A stretch of 56,039 bases of DNA from Fimenecus sp045593555 (GCA_045593555.1 JAZNWU010000025.1:1-56039), one strand, 5' to 3'; positions 45,740 to 54,710 are shown, counted from the stretch's first letter. The notes: a model not told the origin generated them from the letters alone. Numbers and translations: made by a program.

Positions 45740-46713
45740 TAACTATTGTAGTACCCGTTTATAAGGTTGAAGAATATCTTGAGCGTTGCGTTGACAGCAT
45801 CCTTAACCAGACTTTTATAGATTTTGAACTTTTGCTTGTTGACGATGGTTCACCAGATAATTGTGGTAAAATTTGTGATGAATATGCCGAAAAAGACAGT
45901 CGTATTTTTGTAATTCATCAAAATAACGGTGGACTTTCTGCTGCAAGAAACACAGGTATAAATTGGTTTTATGAGCAAAACAGAAGTGATTACATCACTT
46001 TTGTGGATAGCGACGATTGGCTTCATCCCGAATATCTTAGAATTTTGATGAACGGAATTACTGAAAACCATGTAAAAATATCCGTTTGTAATTACAAACG
46101 AGTGAATGCTGAAATTCCTCACCAGAATTACGATAATATTAAGTGTGAAATAACTTCCCCCGAGGATTTTCTTGTAAATCACTCGTGGCAGTACAATTAT
46201 GCTTGGGGCAAGCTTTACCATAAAAGCGTGTTTGAAGACATAAGATACCCCGTGGGCAAAATTTTTGAAGACACCTTTACAACCTACAAAGTATTGCATA
46301 AATGTGATGAAATTGCCTACACAGAGCTTCAATTGTATTATTATTTCCAAAATGAACAGGGTATTTCACATTCTTCCTGGAAACCTTCAGAGTTAGTGAT
46401 TTTTGATGCTATGCAGGAACAAATACTCTTTTATAAAGAAAAAGGACTAAAAAAAGCTTATGCAAAAGAATTTGAGCTTTTTGTACACCACCATGCATAT
46501 CAGATTGTGCGTATAAAAGAAAACAAAAATGATTTAAAGAAAAACAAGGCTACACTAAAAGGAATAAAAAAGACTTTAAGAAAATATCTTCGAGAAAATA
46601 AGGAGACATTCAATGTTCATAATATGACATATTCTTATGAAGCTGCATATCCGTTTATAATGAAACTTTATGCTCTCGCAAGTAAAATTAAATTAAAAAT
46701 ATTGAGGAAATGA
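45736..46713 (+). CDS. Glycosyltransferase family 2 protein (third of tandem triplet)
   Basis: 325 aa. ITIVVPVYKVEEYLERC, VDDGSPDNCGKICDEYA, GGLSAARNTGI, FVDSDDW and KIFEDTFTTYKV. Closest to the first member (43783), down to the spacing of the SDDWLHPEYL segment. It overlaps the second gene by 4 nt (ATGA). Confidence 0.9.
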   Translation: MITIVVPVYKVEEYLERCVDSILNQTFIDFELLLVDDGSPDNCGKICDEYAEKDSRIFVIHQNNGGLSAARNTGINWFYEQNRSDYITFVDSDDWLHPEYLRILMNGITENHVKISVCNYKRVNAEIPHQNYDNIKCEITSPEDFLVNHSWQYNYAWGKLYHKSVFEDIRYPVGKIFEDTFTTYKVLHKCDEIAYTELQLYYYFQNEQGISHSSWKPSELVIFDAMQEQILFYKEKGLKKAYAKEFELFVHHHAYQIVRIKENKNDLKKNKATLKGIKKTLRKYLRENKETFNVHNMTYSYEAAYPFIMKLYALASKIKLKILRK

Positions 46714-46715
46714 AA

Positions 46716-47474
46716 ATGAGTATTCCTAAAGTTATTCACTATTGTTGGTTTGGTGGTAAGCCTTTACCGAAATCTGCAGAAAAATGTATTAAAAGTTGGC
46801 AGAAATATTGTCCTGATTATGAAATCAAACGTTGGGACGAAACCAATTTTGACGTAAACTGTAACGCTTATTGCAAATTCTGTTACGAAAATAAAAAATG
46901 GGCTTTTCTTACAGATTATATACGTCTGAAGGTTATTTATGATAATGGCGGTGTGTATCTTGATACAGATGTTGAACTTTTGAAAAATCTTGATGATTTA
47001 GTGGAAAAAGGTGCCTATATGGGCTTTGAGGACGAACAAGCCATTGCCACAGGTTTAGGATTTGCCGGAGAAAAAGGGCATAAATTCATCGGTGAAAATA
47101 TGCGTTATTATGAAGAGCTTACAGTCTTTTCACAGCTTCGTTCCTGTCCCAAAATCACAACTGAATTACTTGCACCCTACGGTTTAAAAGAGAATAACGG
47201 TAACATCCAAAAAGTAGCAGGAATGAATATTTACCCACCTGAATATCTTTGCCCTAAAAACGAGCGTTCAGGACTTACCAATAAAACAAAAAACACCTAT
47301 TCAATACATCATTTTGATGCTTCCTGGTTTGAAAAATCCTGGAAAGAGGGTCAGAAAAAACGTTGGCGAAGAGAAAAATTAAGATATATCGTTCATCTTC
47401 CCAACATGATTCTAATGAAAATACTTGGAGACAAAAACTACGCAAAATTAAAAGCAATATTTAAAAGAGGTTAA
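46716..47474 (+). CDS. GT32-type (Och1-like) glycosyltransferase
   Basis: 252 aa. IPKVIHYCWFGGKPLPKSAEK is the start typical of capsular GT32 enzymes (IPKxIHYxWFG); KRWDETNFD, FLTDYIRLKVIYDNGGVYLD and DTDVELLKNLD contain the DxD metal site. Start ATG 46716 has GAGG 8 nt upstream; the in-frame ATG at 46710 is too close to that site. Transfers an unknown hexose. Confidence 0.9.
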   Translation: MSIPKVIHYCWFGGKPLPKSAEKCIKSWQKYCPDYEIKRWDETNFDVNCNAYCKFCYENKKWAFLTDYIRLKVIYDNGGVYLDTDVELLKNLDDLVEKGAYMGFEDEQAIATGLGFAGEKGHKFIGENMRYYEELTVFSQLRSCPKITTELLAPYGLKENNGNIQKVAGMNIYPPEYLCPKNERSGLTNKTKNTYSIHHFDASWFEKSWKEGQKKRWRREKLRYIVHLPNMILMKILGDKNYAKLKAIFKRG

Positions 47475-47477
47475 ATT

Positions 47478-48374
47478 ATGGCACTCACCAAAGGCTTTAT
47501 CACAATTGCAACGGGTAAGGAGCAATATTACATAATTGCACGAAATCTTTTGCGCTCCTATCGTTTCACAACTAAAAATCCTCTTCCCTTTGCCATTTTA
47601 TGTGATACAGAAAATGAGTATACAAAAGAATTTAACGATGTTCGCATTTTCGGGAATCCAACGTGCTCATATCTTGACAAGCTTAATATGTTTGACCTGC
47701 TTCCATATGATATCAATATTTTCATTGATGCAGATTGTCTTGCATTTAGAGATGTTAATCGCCTTTTTGATATATTTGAAAATGCTGATGACTTTTGTTG
47801 CTACGGCAGAGTTTTGCCACTTGATGATAAAACAGGTTGGTTTGAATACGAAAACCTTAATGCAGATTTGCAAAAGCAGATTGACTATGTCATTGGTCTT
47901 CACGGGGGCATTTACTATATGCGCAAAACCGAAAAATGCAAAAAGGTTTTAGATGATGCTAAAACCTTTTCCATAAATTATGCGGATTACAAATTTAAGG
48001 GCAAATTTGAAACCCCGGGTGATGAGCCTGTCGTAGCTTTGAGCATGGCTATAAACAAATGTAAGCCTATCCACCACGATTTTTCATCACTTATCTGTTG
48101 GTGGGAGCACGAAAATTTATTTAAACTCAATATAACAGAGCATTATGCTTGCTGTACTCCTCTTAACACAAAAACAGATATTGTTCATTGGGGCACACGT
48201 TTTACCAGGTCAATTCCTTACTGCAAGGAAATAACTGCACTTGAACTTAGTTTACAAGGTGCAGATGAGAAAGAACTAAAAAAATCCAATGAGTATTATG
48301 AAAAATTAGCGTTTAAAGAAAAAATAAGCAAATTAAAAACACGAGTTATTAACAAAATAACATTAAAAAAATAA
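47478..48374 (+). CDS. GT-A-type nucleotide-diphospho-sugar transferase
   Basis: 298 aa. Begins FITIATGKEQYYIIARNLLRS and PLPFAILCD, then YLDKLNMFDLLPYDINIFID and the metal-binding DADC, and GLHGGIYYM, as in GT8-like or related nucleotide-diphospho-sugar transferases. No membrane segment. Starts 3 nt after the GT32 stop with AGAGG upstream. The family number is uncertain; the fold call is good. Confidence 0.75.
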   Translation: MALTKGFITIATGKEQYYIIARNLLRSYRFTTKNPLPFAILCDTENEYTKEFNDVRIFGNPTCSYLDKLNMFDLLPYDINIFIDADCLAFRDVNRLFDIFENADDFCCYGRVLPLDDKTGWFEYENLNADLQKQIDYVIGLHGGIYYMRKTEKCKKVLDDAKTFSINYADYKFKGKFETPGDEPVVALSMAINKCKPIHHDFSSLICWWEHENLFKLNITEHYACCTPLNTKTDIVHWGTRFTRSIPYCKEITALELSLQGADEKELKKSNEYYEKLAFKEKISKLKTRVINKITLKK

Positions 48375-48409
48375 CTACAAAGTAAAACTGTTTTTATGGG
48401 GGGATTAGT

Positions 48410-49489
48410 ATGACAGAAAATAAACTTATTCAAAGACAATATCATCTTGATTACCTGAGGGTATTTGCCTCAATATTTATAATCTTACTTCACGTAACTT
48501 CGCAGAATATGCCCTATTGTAAATTGGCGGGTACAGAATGGAATATTTATAATATATGTAATAGTGCTTCAAGATGGGGTGTTCCGGTTTTTGTTATGAT
48601 GAGTGGTGCGCTTTTTTTACCAAGAGAAATCTCTACAAAAACACTTTATAAAAAATACATATCACGTATGGCGATAGCATACGTTGTATGGTCAGCATTT
48701 TATGCTATTGTTGATGCAATCGGAAGCACTCTTTTTTTGGAAGAATATCGTACAACTATCGTTGAAATTATAGGCAGTTTCATTTCAGGTGCAGTTCATC
48801 TTTGGTTTTTGCCCATGATTATAGGGCTTTATATGTGTATCCCACTCATAAAGCAATTGACCCAGAATGATAAATTAATCAAGTATTTTTTACTCTTATC
48901 GATAGTTTTCTGCTTTATTAAGACAGAAATTGGATTAGTTACAAATACTTTTTTAAGTGGCAATATGCAAATAATATTTCAAAACATTACTTCAGTTTTC
49001 AATACGCTCAATATGAATCTTGTTGCTGGTTTTGTTGCGTATTTTGTACTAGGGTTCTACTTAAATAAGACTGAAATCAACAAAAACCACAGAACAATTA
49101 TATATATTCTTGGTGTGGCTGGTCTCATTCTTACAATACTTTTAAATTTGTTGGCTTCAAAAAAAGCAGGTAAATCCTTAGAAACATTCTATGGTGGTTC
49201 TACTGTGAATGTGCTTTTAATGTCGGTAGCTGTATTTGTATGGTTCAAATACAATGTCAAAGGGTCCGAAAGGCTAAATAAAATAATTATCCATCTTTCA
49301 AAATATAGCTTCGGTGCATTCCTTGTTCATATATTTATACTTCAGTGTTTAAAAGCTGTAGGTATTCAAAGCACAACCTTCCACCCTGTTTTATCTGTAC
49401 CTGCAATAACAATTTTTACCACAGTTGTGTCTTATTTAATTTCCTTGATTTTAAATAAAATCCCTGTGATAAAGAAATACATAGTTTAA
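48410..49489 (+). CDS. Acyltransferase family 3 membrane protein
   Basis: 359 aa, about ten spans. RQYHLDYLRVFASIFIILLH carries the family's Arg and span-one His; SGAVHLWFLPMIIGLYMCIPL is the conserved central segment. The second O-acyltransferase of the locus, implying at least two acyl decorations or acceptors. GGGGGGA precedes the ATG by about 5-6 nt. Confidence 0.88.
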   Translation: MTENKLIQRQYHLDYLRVFASIFIILLHVTSQNMPYCKLAGTEWNIYNICNSASRWGVPVFVMMSGALFLPREISTKTLYKKYISRMAIAYVVWSAFYAIVDAIGSTLFLEEYRTTIVEIIGSFISGAVHLWFLPMIIGLYMCIPLIKQLTQNDKLIKYFLLLSIVFCFIKTEIGLVTNTFLSGNMQIIFQNITSVFNTLNMNLVAGFVAYFVLGFYLNKTEINKNHRTIIYILGVAGLILTILLNLLASKKAGKSLETFYGGSTVNVLLMSVAVFVWFKYNVKGSERLNKIIIHLSKYSFGAFLVHIFILQCLKAVGIQSTTFHPVLSVPAITIFTTVVSYLISLILNKIPVIKKYIV

Positions 49490-49518
49490 AAACAACCACT
49501 TTTCAAAAGGTGATGATA

Positions 49519-50076
49519 ATGAAAATAGAAAACAAACCATGGTATCAGGATTATATGCGCCTGAGAGATAGTAAAACTTTTTCATTTTTAGATTTTATAA
49601 AAGATTTTATACTCTATCACAGAGTCAGATATATGGTTTATTTCCGCCTTGCGCAGAAAACGAAATTCAAACTACTTAAATTGTATTATGAATATAAATT
49701 ATTCCGACTTTGCCGAAAATACGGGATTGAAATAAAAACCAATACCGAAATTGGTGAAGGCTTTTGCATGATACATCCTTATAACATTACCGTGTCGCCC
49801 TTTGCCGTTTTGGGTAAAAATGTTAATATGTATAAGGGTTCTACAATAGGTAACAATGTAGGCAACCCCTCGGGTGCACCTGTTATCGGTAATTGTGTGC
49901 AGATAGGTATAAATGCTACAGTAATAGGTGGTATTACAATAGGTGACGATGTTTTAATCGCACCTAACACCTTTGTTAACGAAGACATACCGAGTCATAG
50001 TGTAGTTGTTGGTAACCCTTGTCGCATAATACATAAAGAAAACGCAACTCTGCAATTTATATGGAATAAGATTTAA
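49519..50076 (+). CDS. Hexapeptide-repeat acetyltransferase (serine O-acetyltransferase-like)
   Basis: 185 aa. Helical N-terminus, then left-handed beta-helix hexapeptide turns (IGEGFCMIHPYNITVSP, APVIGNCVQIGINATVIGG, ITIGDDVLIAPNTFV) and the closing SHSVVVGNPCRII typical of CysE/sugar acetyltransferases. Polysaccharide loci often carry such enzymes to acetylate a sugar. Start at 49519 is chosen by AAAGG 8 nt upstream; GTG 49510 and ATG 49513 are poorer. Confidence 0.87.
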   Translation: MKIENKPWYQDYMRLRDSKTFSFLDFIKDFILYHRVRYMVYFRLAQKTKFKLLKLYYEYKLFRLCRKYGIEIKTNTEIGEGFCMIHPYNITVSPFAVLGKNVNMYKGSTIGNNVGNPSGAPVIGNCVQIGINATVIGGITIGDDVLIAPNTFVNEDIPSHSVVVGNPCRIIHKENATLQFIWNKI

Positions 50077-50086
50077 CGGATATAAA

Positions 50087-50968
50087 ATGAAGCTAAATAA
50101 AAACAGATTGAAAAAAATCATGATTTCAATATTGGTGTTCGTGGTAGTTATAACGATTATAATTACCATATTCAGCAATGTCTGTATTAAGATTTCAGAA
50201 TACACCATCTCCCTTAACGAACTGAAGGGTAGTGCGAAAGTTGTTATTATTTCTGACCTTCATGGCAAAGAATATGGCAGAGATAACAGACGGCTGTTAG
50301 CTAAAATAAGCGAGCAAAAACCCGATGCAATTTTTGCTGTTGGTGATATGCTTGATGATAGCCATGCGAAGAACGACTTTTCTGAAATTATAAAGCTGTT
50401 CAGCGGACTTTTGGATATTGCACCTGTGTATTTTTCATATGGTAATCAAGAAAAAGAATACAATAGTGATATAATTGACGAATTTGTAAAAACGATTACC
50501 GAAAATGGGGTTGTGGTTTTAGATGATTCCTTTGTGGATTGCGAAATAGGAGGCCAAAGAATTCGTGTAGGCGGAACAATGGGCCACGCCTTTCCTTTTG
50601 GAAGAACAAAAGAAGAATTCGAAAGCTCGAGTGAATATATCTTTTTAAAGGACATGGAAAAAACATCTTTACCTACAATTGTTTTAGCCCATATGCCGGA
50701 TACATTTATCTTTAATGGTGCACACACGTATTGGAGTAATATTGACCTTGTGGTGAGTGGACATACTCATGGCGGAGTTGTAAGACTTCCCTTTGTGGGT
50801 GGCGTGTATTCACCTATGCAAGGCATGTTCCCTGAATATGATTATGGATTTTATATGCTCGGGGAAAATATGCAGATGGTTATTACATCCGGATTATCCG
50901 GTTATAAGTTTATTCCAAGGGTTTTTAATTTACCCGAAATATGTGTTTTAAATTTAACAGCAAAGTAA
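50087..50968 (+). CDS. Membrane-anchored metallophosphoesterase, one active-site residue changed
   Basis: 293 aa. One N-terminal span (about 9-32) and a calcineurin-like phosphoesterase domain outside. Metal motifs: IISDLHG (Asp57, His59), VGDMLDD (Asp87), GNQEKE (Asn120), LAHMPD and VSGHTHGG. The usual GNH(E/D) is GNQE here: the His that protonates the leaving group is Gln121. Other metal ligands are intact, so metal binding is expected but catalysis may be slowed or changed. It could trim phosphodiester or lipid-diphosphate groups of the polymer. Confidence 0.85.
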   Translation: MKLNKNRLKKIMISILVFVVVITIIITIFSNVCIKISEYTISLNELKGSAKVVIISDLHGKEYGRDNRRLLAKISEQKPDAIFAVGDMLDDSHAKNDFSEIIKLFSGLLDIAPVYFSYGNQEKEYNSDIIDEFVKTITENGVVVLDDSFVDCEIGGQRIRVGGTMGHAFPFGRTKEEFESSSEYIFLKDMEKTSLPTIVLAHMPDTFIFNGAHTYWSNIDLVVSGHTHGGVVRLPFVGGVYSPMQGMFPEYDYGFYMLGENMQMVITSGLSGYKFIPRVFNLPEICVLNLTAK

Positions 50969-50983
50969 AAGAGGTGACTATGA

Positions 50984-52147
50984 ATGACAGAAAATATAAT
51001 ACTAGAAATTCTTTCTGCATTTATACACAACAGAAAGCCTTGTTTAAACTCCGATGTGCAAGAAATTAAGGTTTTCTATACCTTTTATTTTCAAAACATA
51101 TTGCCTGTTTTAGCCTATATGGATAAAAAATGGGATATAATAAAAGATGAGAATATTAAAAGAAAACTTACGGATTGCTATTATCAGACTGTTGCGGAAA
51201 ATTTTAAAAAAGTTGCTATGTTTGAAATTATGTCGCAAAAACTGAGTGATAATAATATTCCCCATATGCCTGTAAAGGGGTGGTATCTACGTACCCTTTA
51301 TCCCGTTCCAGAGCTTCGCACTTTTGGTGATATAGATATTCTTATAAGCAAACAGGACAGAAAAAAAGCAGATGAAATATTTATCCAAAGCGGTTACAAT
51401 GTAAAAGAAAATTGGGAGCCTACCTATAGTTATTATAATGACTTAAGCAGATGTGAGGTCCACACGGAGCTTATGGATTCCGATTTGGGTAAAGGTGAAC
51501 AAGTGGTTTCATTCTTTTCCGGTGCTTTGGAAACGGCCGAAAAGGAGGTCGGTGAACGATTATCACCACAGAAGGATATTCACCTTATATATCTTTTTTG
51601 TCATTTGGCAAAGCACTTGTATAAGGGTGGTGCCGGAATAAGAATGTATATGGATATTGCGTTGTTTATTAAGGCGAATAGTGACATCCTGAACTTTGAA
51701 AAAATATATGAAGATTTCAAAAATCTACATTTGGAGCAGTTTTTTAAAACGGTTATTGTTGCCTGTAGTGAGTGGTTTCAGATAGAATTACCTTTTGAAA
51801 TAAATGATGTAAAATCAAGTAGCATAGAGCTTTTGAAAAAATATACTTTCTCTGCTGATTTATTCGGCAAAACAAGAGATAAATCAATAATTTCCATAAG
51901 AAATGATGAATCGGGCTCAAAAGTAAGTGTTTTAAAGGACACGTTGTTTCCAAGCACACAAAAAATAGAGCAACGCTATAAATTCATTAAAGGCAGAAAA
52001 TATCTTTTGCCTGTGGCATGGGTTGCAAGAGGTTTCGTGAATCTGAAAGAGATACCGAAAAAGCTTAGATATATAAAGAAAGTTTCGAATACAGATATGG
52101 ATTTGGTTAGCGAGTACGATGAATTTATATCTGAAATCGGTTTGTAG
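50984..52147 (+). CDS. Nucleotidyltransferase-fold protein (PF14907-type)
   Basis: 387 aa. IPHMPVKGWYLRTLYP, then LRTFGDIDILI with Asp116/Asp118, the metal-binding pair of this nucleotidyltransferase family; a helical C-terminal region follows, with HLIYLFCHLAKHLYKGG. In other bacteria the family is found with PqqD-like and HprK-like genes next to polysaccharide loci, the same trio that brackets this EPS locus. Its reaction is not established to my knowledge. GAGGTGA precedes the ATG by 6 nt. Last gene of the EPS operon. Confidence 0.8.
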   Translation: MTENIILEILSAFIHNRKPCLNSDVQEIKVFYTFYFQNILPVLAYMDKKWDIIKDENIKRKLTDCYYQTVAENFKKVAMFEIMSQKLSDNNIPHMPVKGWYLRTLYPVPELRTFGDIDILISKQDRKKADEIFIQSGYNVKENWEPTYSYYNDLSRCEVHTELMDSDLGKGEQVVSFFSGALETAEKEVGERLSPQKDIHLIYLFCHLAKHLYKGGAGIRMYMDIALFIKANSDILNFEKIYEDFKNLHLEQFFKTVIVACSEWFQIELPFEINDVKSSSIELLKKYTFSADLFGKTRDKSIISIRNDESGSKVSVLKDTLFPSTQKIEQRYKFIKGRKYLLPVAWVARGFVNLKEIPKKLRYIKKVSNTDMDLVSEYDEFISEIGL

Positions 52148-52309
52148 TGGTTGTTTTTATCTGATAACAAAAGGGTATTACGATAGCTTTCTGAAAAAGA
52201 TAGTTTCAATTTTCATGGGTAAATGTTATTAGTTAGGATGAATTGCAGGTACAGATTTTCTGTGTCTGTCCGCAGAATCACATGCAAAAAATTCCATATA
52301 AATAACACT

Positions 52310-52329
52310 GGCGGGGTCCTGACCCCGCC
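52310..52329. repeat. Short GC-rich perfect hairpin
   Basis: GGCGGGGTC / GACCCCGCC, 9-bp perfect stem with a 2-nt loop, conspicuous in AT-rich DNA, 163 nt after the last EPS stop. No T-run follows, so it looks like part of a repeat element rather than a terminator. Confidence 0.75.
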
Positions 52330-52335
52330 TTACAC

Positions 52336-52417
52336 AAAGATAATAGATAATATTGAATAGATAATAGATTTTTATGGGTTTCGGCAATTTATCTATTCGT
52401 TATTATCTGTTATCTTT
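52336..52417. repeat. Long imperfect inverted repeat of GATAATAGATAA type
   Basis: 29-nt arms at 52336-52364 and 52389-52417 pair with about three mismatches (one G-T compatible); the loop is 24 nt. The arms are built of repeated ATAATAGAT units. It directly follows the GC-rich hairpin, so both may belong to one non-coding element. The rest of the 373-nt gap before the ZIP gene shows no gene. Confidence 0.75.
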
Positions 52418-52520
52418 TATTTATTATCTAAAAAATATTTTCATAAATTATCCTCTTTTACTTTTCGGTTCTTTGTGGTAGAATGTATATAATCTTGCAA
52501 GGCTAAAGGATGTGAATTGT

Positions 52521-53279
52521 ATGAAGATTGTTTTACTTACAGCACTTGGTGTCGGTGGAGCATCTGTTATAGGTGCACTTTTCGGTTTTGCATTCAAGAA
52601 AATCAGCCATAAATTCAGTGATATTATTCTGTCGTTTGCAGCAGGTGTTATGCTTGCAGCGTCAGTTATAGGTCTTGTTTTACCGTCTTTGGAGTATGGT
52701 GGAAAATTCCCTCTGCTTGTAACAATTGCAGGTGTTTTCTGTGGTGCATTTTGTGTGAATCTTATTGATAAAATTGTACCTCATTTGCACAAAATAACGG
52801 GTGTTGACATTGAAAAGCATCCCGATACACAAAAACAGTTGGACAAGGTGCTGCTTTTTGTAATTGCAATTGCAATACATAATCTGCCCGAGGGTGTTGC
52901 TGCCGGTGTGGGCTTTGGTACGGGAAATATGGCAGATGCAATTGTAATTGCAGGTGGTATTGCATTACAGAATATTCCGGAGGGTATGGTAATCATAGCC
53001 CCAATGCTTGCCTCTGGAATAAGCCACAGAAGAACATTCATTATTGCAATTATTACAGGCGTTGTTGAAGTCATCGGTACATTGTTGGGCTATTTTGCAG
53101 TAACCGTTTCAACGGCAATTCTTCCTTTTGCGTTGGCTTTTGCAGGTGGTACAATGCTTTATGTAATAAGTGACGAAATGATACCTGAAACTCATGCTTA
53201 CGGTAGTGAACGAGGTGCAACATATTCATTGTTGGCAGGTTTTTGTTTAATGCTTATATTTGATGTTTTACTAGGATAG
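52521..53279 (+). CDS. ZIP-family metal transporter
   Basis: 252 aa, about eight spans. ZIP proteins import zinc, iron or manganese (the clostridial group is often called ZupT-like). Metal-site motifs: AIHNLPEGVAAGVGFG in span four and ALQNIPEGMVI in span five, with GVVEVIG following. The start at 52521 is preferred over GTG 52512 because AAGGA is 10 nt upstream. It precedes the flavodiiron gene by 11 nt; joint expression would link metal supply with an iron enzyme. Confidence 0.93.
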   Translation: MKIVLLTALGVGGASVIGALFGFAFKKISHKFSDIILSFAAGVMLAASVIGLVLPSLEYGGKFPLLVTIAGVFCGAFCVNLIDKIVPHLHKITGVDIEKHPDTQKQLDKVLLFVIAIAIHNLPEGVAAGVGFGTGNMADAIVIAGGIALQNIPEGMVIIAPMLASGISHRRTFIIAIITGVVEVIGTLLGYFAVTVSTAILPFALAFAGGTMLYVISDEMIPETHAYGSERGATYSLLAGFCLMLIFDVLLG

Positions 53280-53290
53280 GAGAGATAAAT

Positions 53291-54427
53291 ATGATTAAGT
53301 ACATTGGTGTAAACGACCATGAGATTGATTTGTTCGAGGGACAGTATATTGTTCCAAACGGTATGGCATACAATTCATACATAATTGGCGACGAGAAAAT
53401 CGCAATTATGGATACTGTTGATGCAAAATTTAAGGATGAATGGTTTGATAATATTAAAAAAGAACTTGGTGACAAAGCACCTGATTATCTCATTGTTCAG
53501 CACATGGAGCCTGACCATTCAGCAAATATTGATGAATTTGCAAAGGCATATCCAAATGCTACAATCGTTGCAACAGACAGAGCATTTGTAATGATGAACA
53601 AGTTCTTCGGTACAGATTATGTTGACAGAAGACTTGTGGTCAACGAAGGTGACACTTTAAATCTCGGTGAACATACACTCACATTTGTAATGGCACCAAT
53701 GGTGCATTGGCCTGAAGTTATGATGACTTACGATAGCACAGAAAAAGCACTTTTCTCTGCTGATGGCTTCGGTAAATTCGGTGCACTTGATGTGGAAGAG
53801 GACTGGGCTTGTGAAGCAAGACGATATTACTTCGGTATCGTTGGTAAATACGGTGTACAGGTTCAGGCAGTTCTTAAAAAGGCAGCCGGACTTGATATTC
53901 AGACAATTTATCCTTTACACGGACCAATTCTTAACGAAAATCTCGGATATTACCTTGATTTGTACAACACTTGGTCATCTTATGGTGTTGAAAGTGAAGG
54001 GACTTTAATTTGCTATACATCTGTTTACGGTAACACTAAAAAAGCAGTTGAGATTCTGGCTGAAGAGCTTAAAAATGCAGGTTGCAAAAAAGTTGCAGTA
54101 AACGACCTTGCTCGTTGTGATATGGCAGAGGCTGTTGAAGATGCTTTTCGTTACGGCAAAATCATTCTTGCAACTACCACATATAATGGTGACTTGTTCC
54201 CATTTATGAGAGAGTTTATCAATGAGCTTACAGAAAGAGGATACAGAAATCGTAAAATCGGTATTGTAGAAAACGGTTCTTGGGCACCTGTTGTAAAGAA
54301 CAAAATCACAAAAGCATTTGAAAACAGCAAAAATATAGAATTTGCTGAAAATATTGTAACAATTCATTCAGCGGTAAAAGAAGAAAACCTTGAACAGATT
54401 AAGAAATTGGCTGAAGAAATGGCATAA
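53291..54427 (+). CDS. fprA: A-type flavodiiron protein (FprA)
   Basis: 378 aa. FprA reduces oxygen to water and/or NO to nitrous oxide, protecting anaerobes. The N-terminal metallo-beta-lactamase-like diiron domain has VQHMEPDHSANI (ligands in H71, E73, D75, H76), MAPMVHWPEVM, FSADGFGKFG and LHGPIL. From about residue 235 there is a flavodoxin domain with YTSVYGNTKKA as FMN phosphate loop. Length and order match the two-domain class. GGAGAGA precedes the ATG. Confidence 0.96.
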   Translation: MIKYIGVNDHEIDLFEGQYIVPNGMAYNSYIIGDEKIAIMDTVDAKFKDEWFDNIKKELGDKAPDYLIVQHMEPDHSANIDEFAKAYPNATIVATDRAFVMMNKFFGTDYVDRRLVVNEGDTLNLGEHTLTFVMAPMVHWPEVMMTYDSTEKALFSADGFGKFGALDVEEDWACEARRYYFGIVGKYGVQVQAVLKKAAGLDIQTIYPLHGPILNENLGYYLDLYNTWSSYGVESEGTLICYTSVYGNTKKAVEILAEELKNAGCKKVAVNDLARCDMAEAVEDAFRYGKIILATTTYNGDLFPFMREFINELTERGYRNRKIGIVENGSWAPVVKNKITKAFENSKNIEFAENIVTIHSAVKEENLEQIKKLAEEMA

Positions 54428-54430
54428 AGA

Positions 54431-54455
54431 AAGGACCTCATCCGAGGTCCTTTTC
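54431..54455. terminator. Bidirectional terminator between fprA and the XRE gene
   Basis: AAGGACCTC / GAGGTCCTT stem with 4-nt loop and TTTTC after it on the plus strand; on the minus strand, right after the XRE stop, it is followed by TCTTT. Serves both convergent genes. Confidence 0.88.
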
Positions 54456-54693
54456 ATTTCAATAATTCTTCAAAACTCACATCAAAAACTTTACTGAAAG
54501 CAATAATTTCTATGTCGGTAACAAATCTTTTTCCGCATTCTATTCGCTGAATTGCGTTTTTATCTATGTCAATACCGACTAATTGCATTTTTTCAGCTAA
54601 TTTTCTTTGAGATATTTTCATATTTCCACGAAGTCTTGCTATGTTTTTGCCACAAACATTATTTAGACCGTCATTTGTTTTGTTTATAAACAT
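54454..54693 (-). CDS. XRE/Cro-CI family transcriptional regulator
   Basis: 79 aa, a single helix-turn-helix domain. IARLRGNMKISQRKLAEKMQ, then KNAIQRIECGKRFVTDIEI and FSKVFDVSFEELL show the five-helix XRE fold; no sensor domain. GAGGAG is 5 nt before the ATG. It is divergent from a lipoprotein gene, and two like palindromes (54711-54729, 54764-54782) lie between them; the simplest reading is that this protein binds both and represses itself and the lipoprotein. The inducing signal is unknown. Confidence 0.92.
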   Translation of the reverse strand: MFINKTNDGLNNVCGKNIARLRGNMKISQRKLAEKMQLVGIDIDKNAIQRIECGKRFVTDIEIIAFSKVFDVSFEELLK

Positions 54694-54710
54694 AAAAGCT
54701 CCTCACTTTT

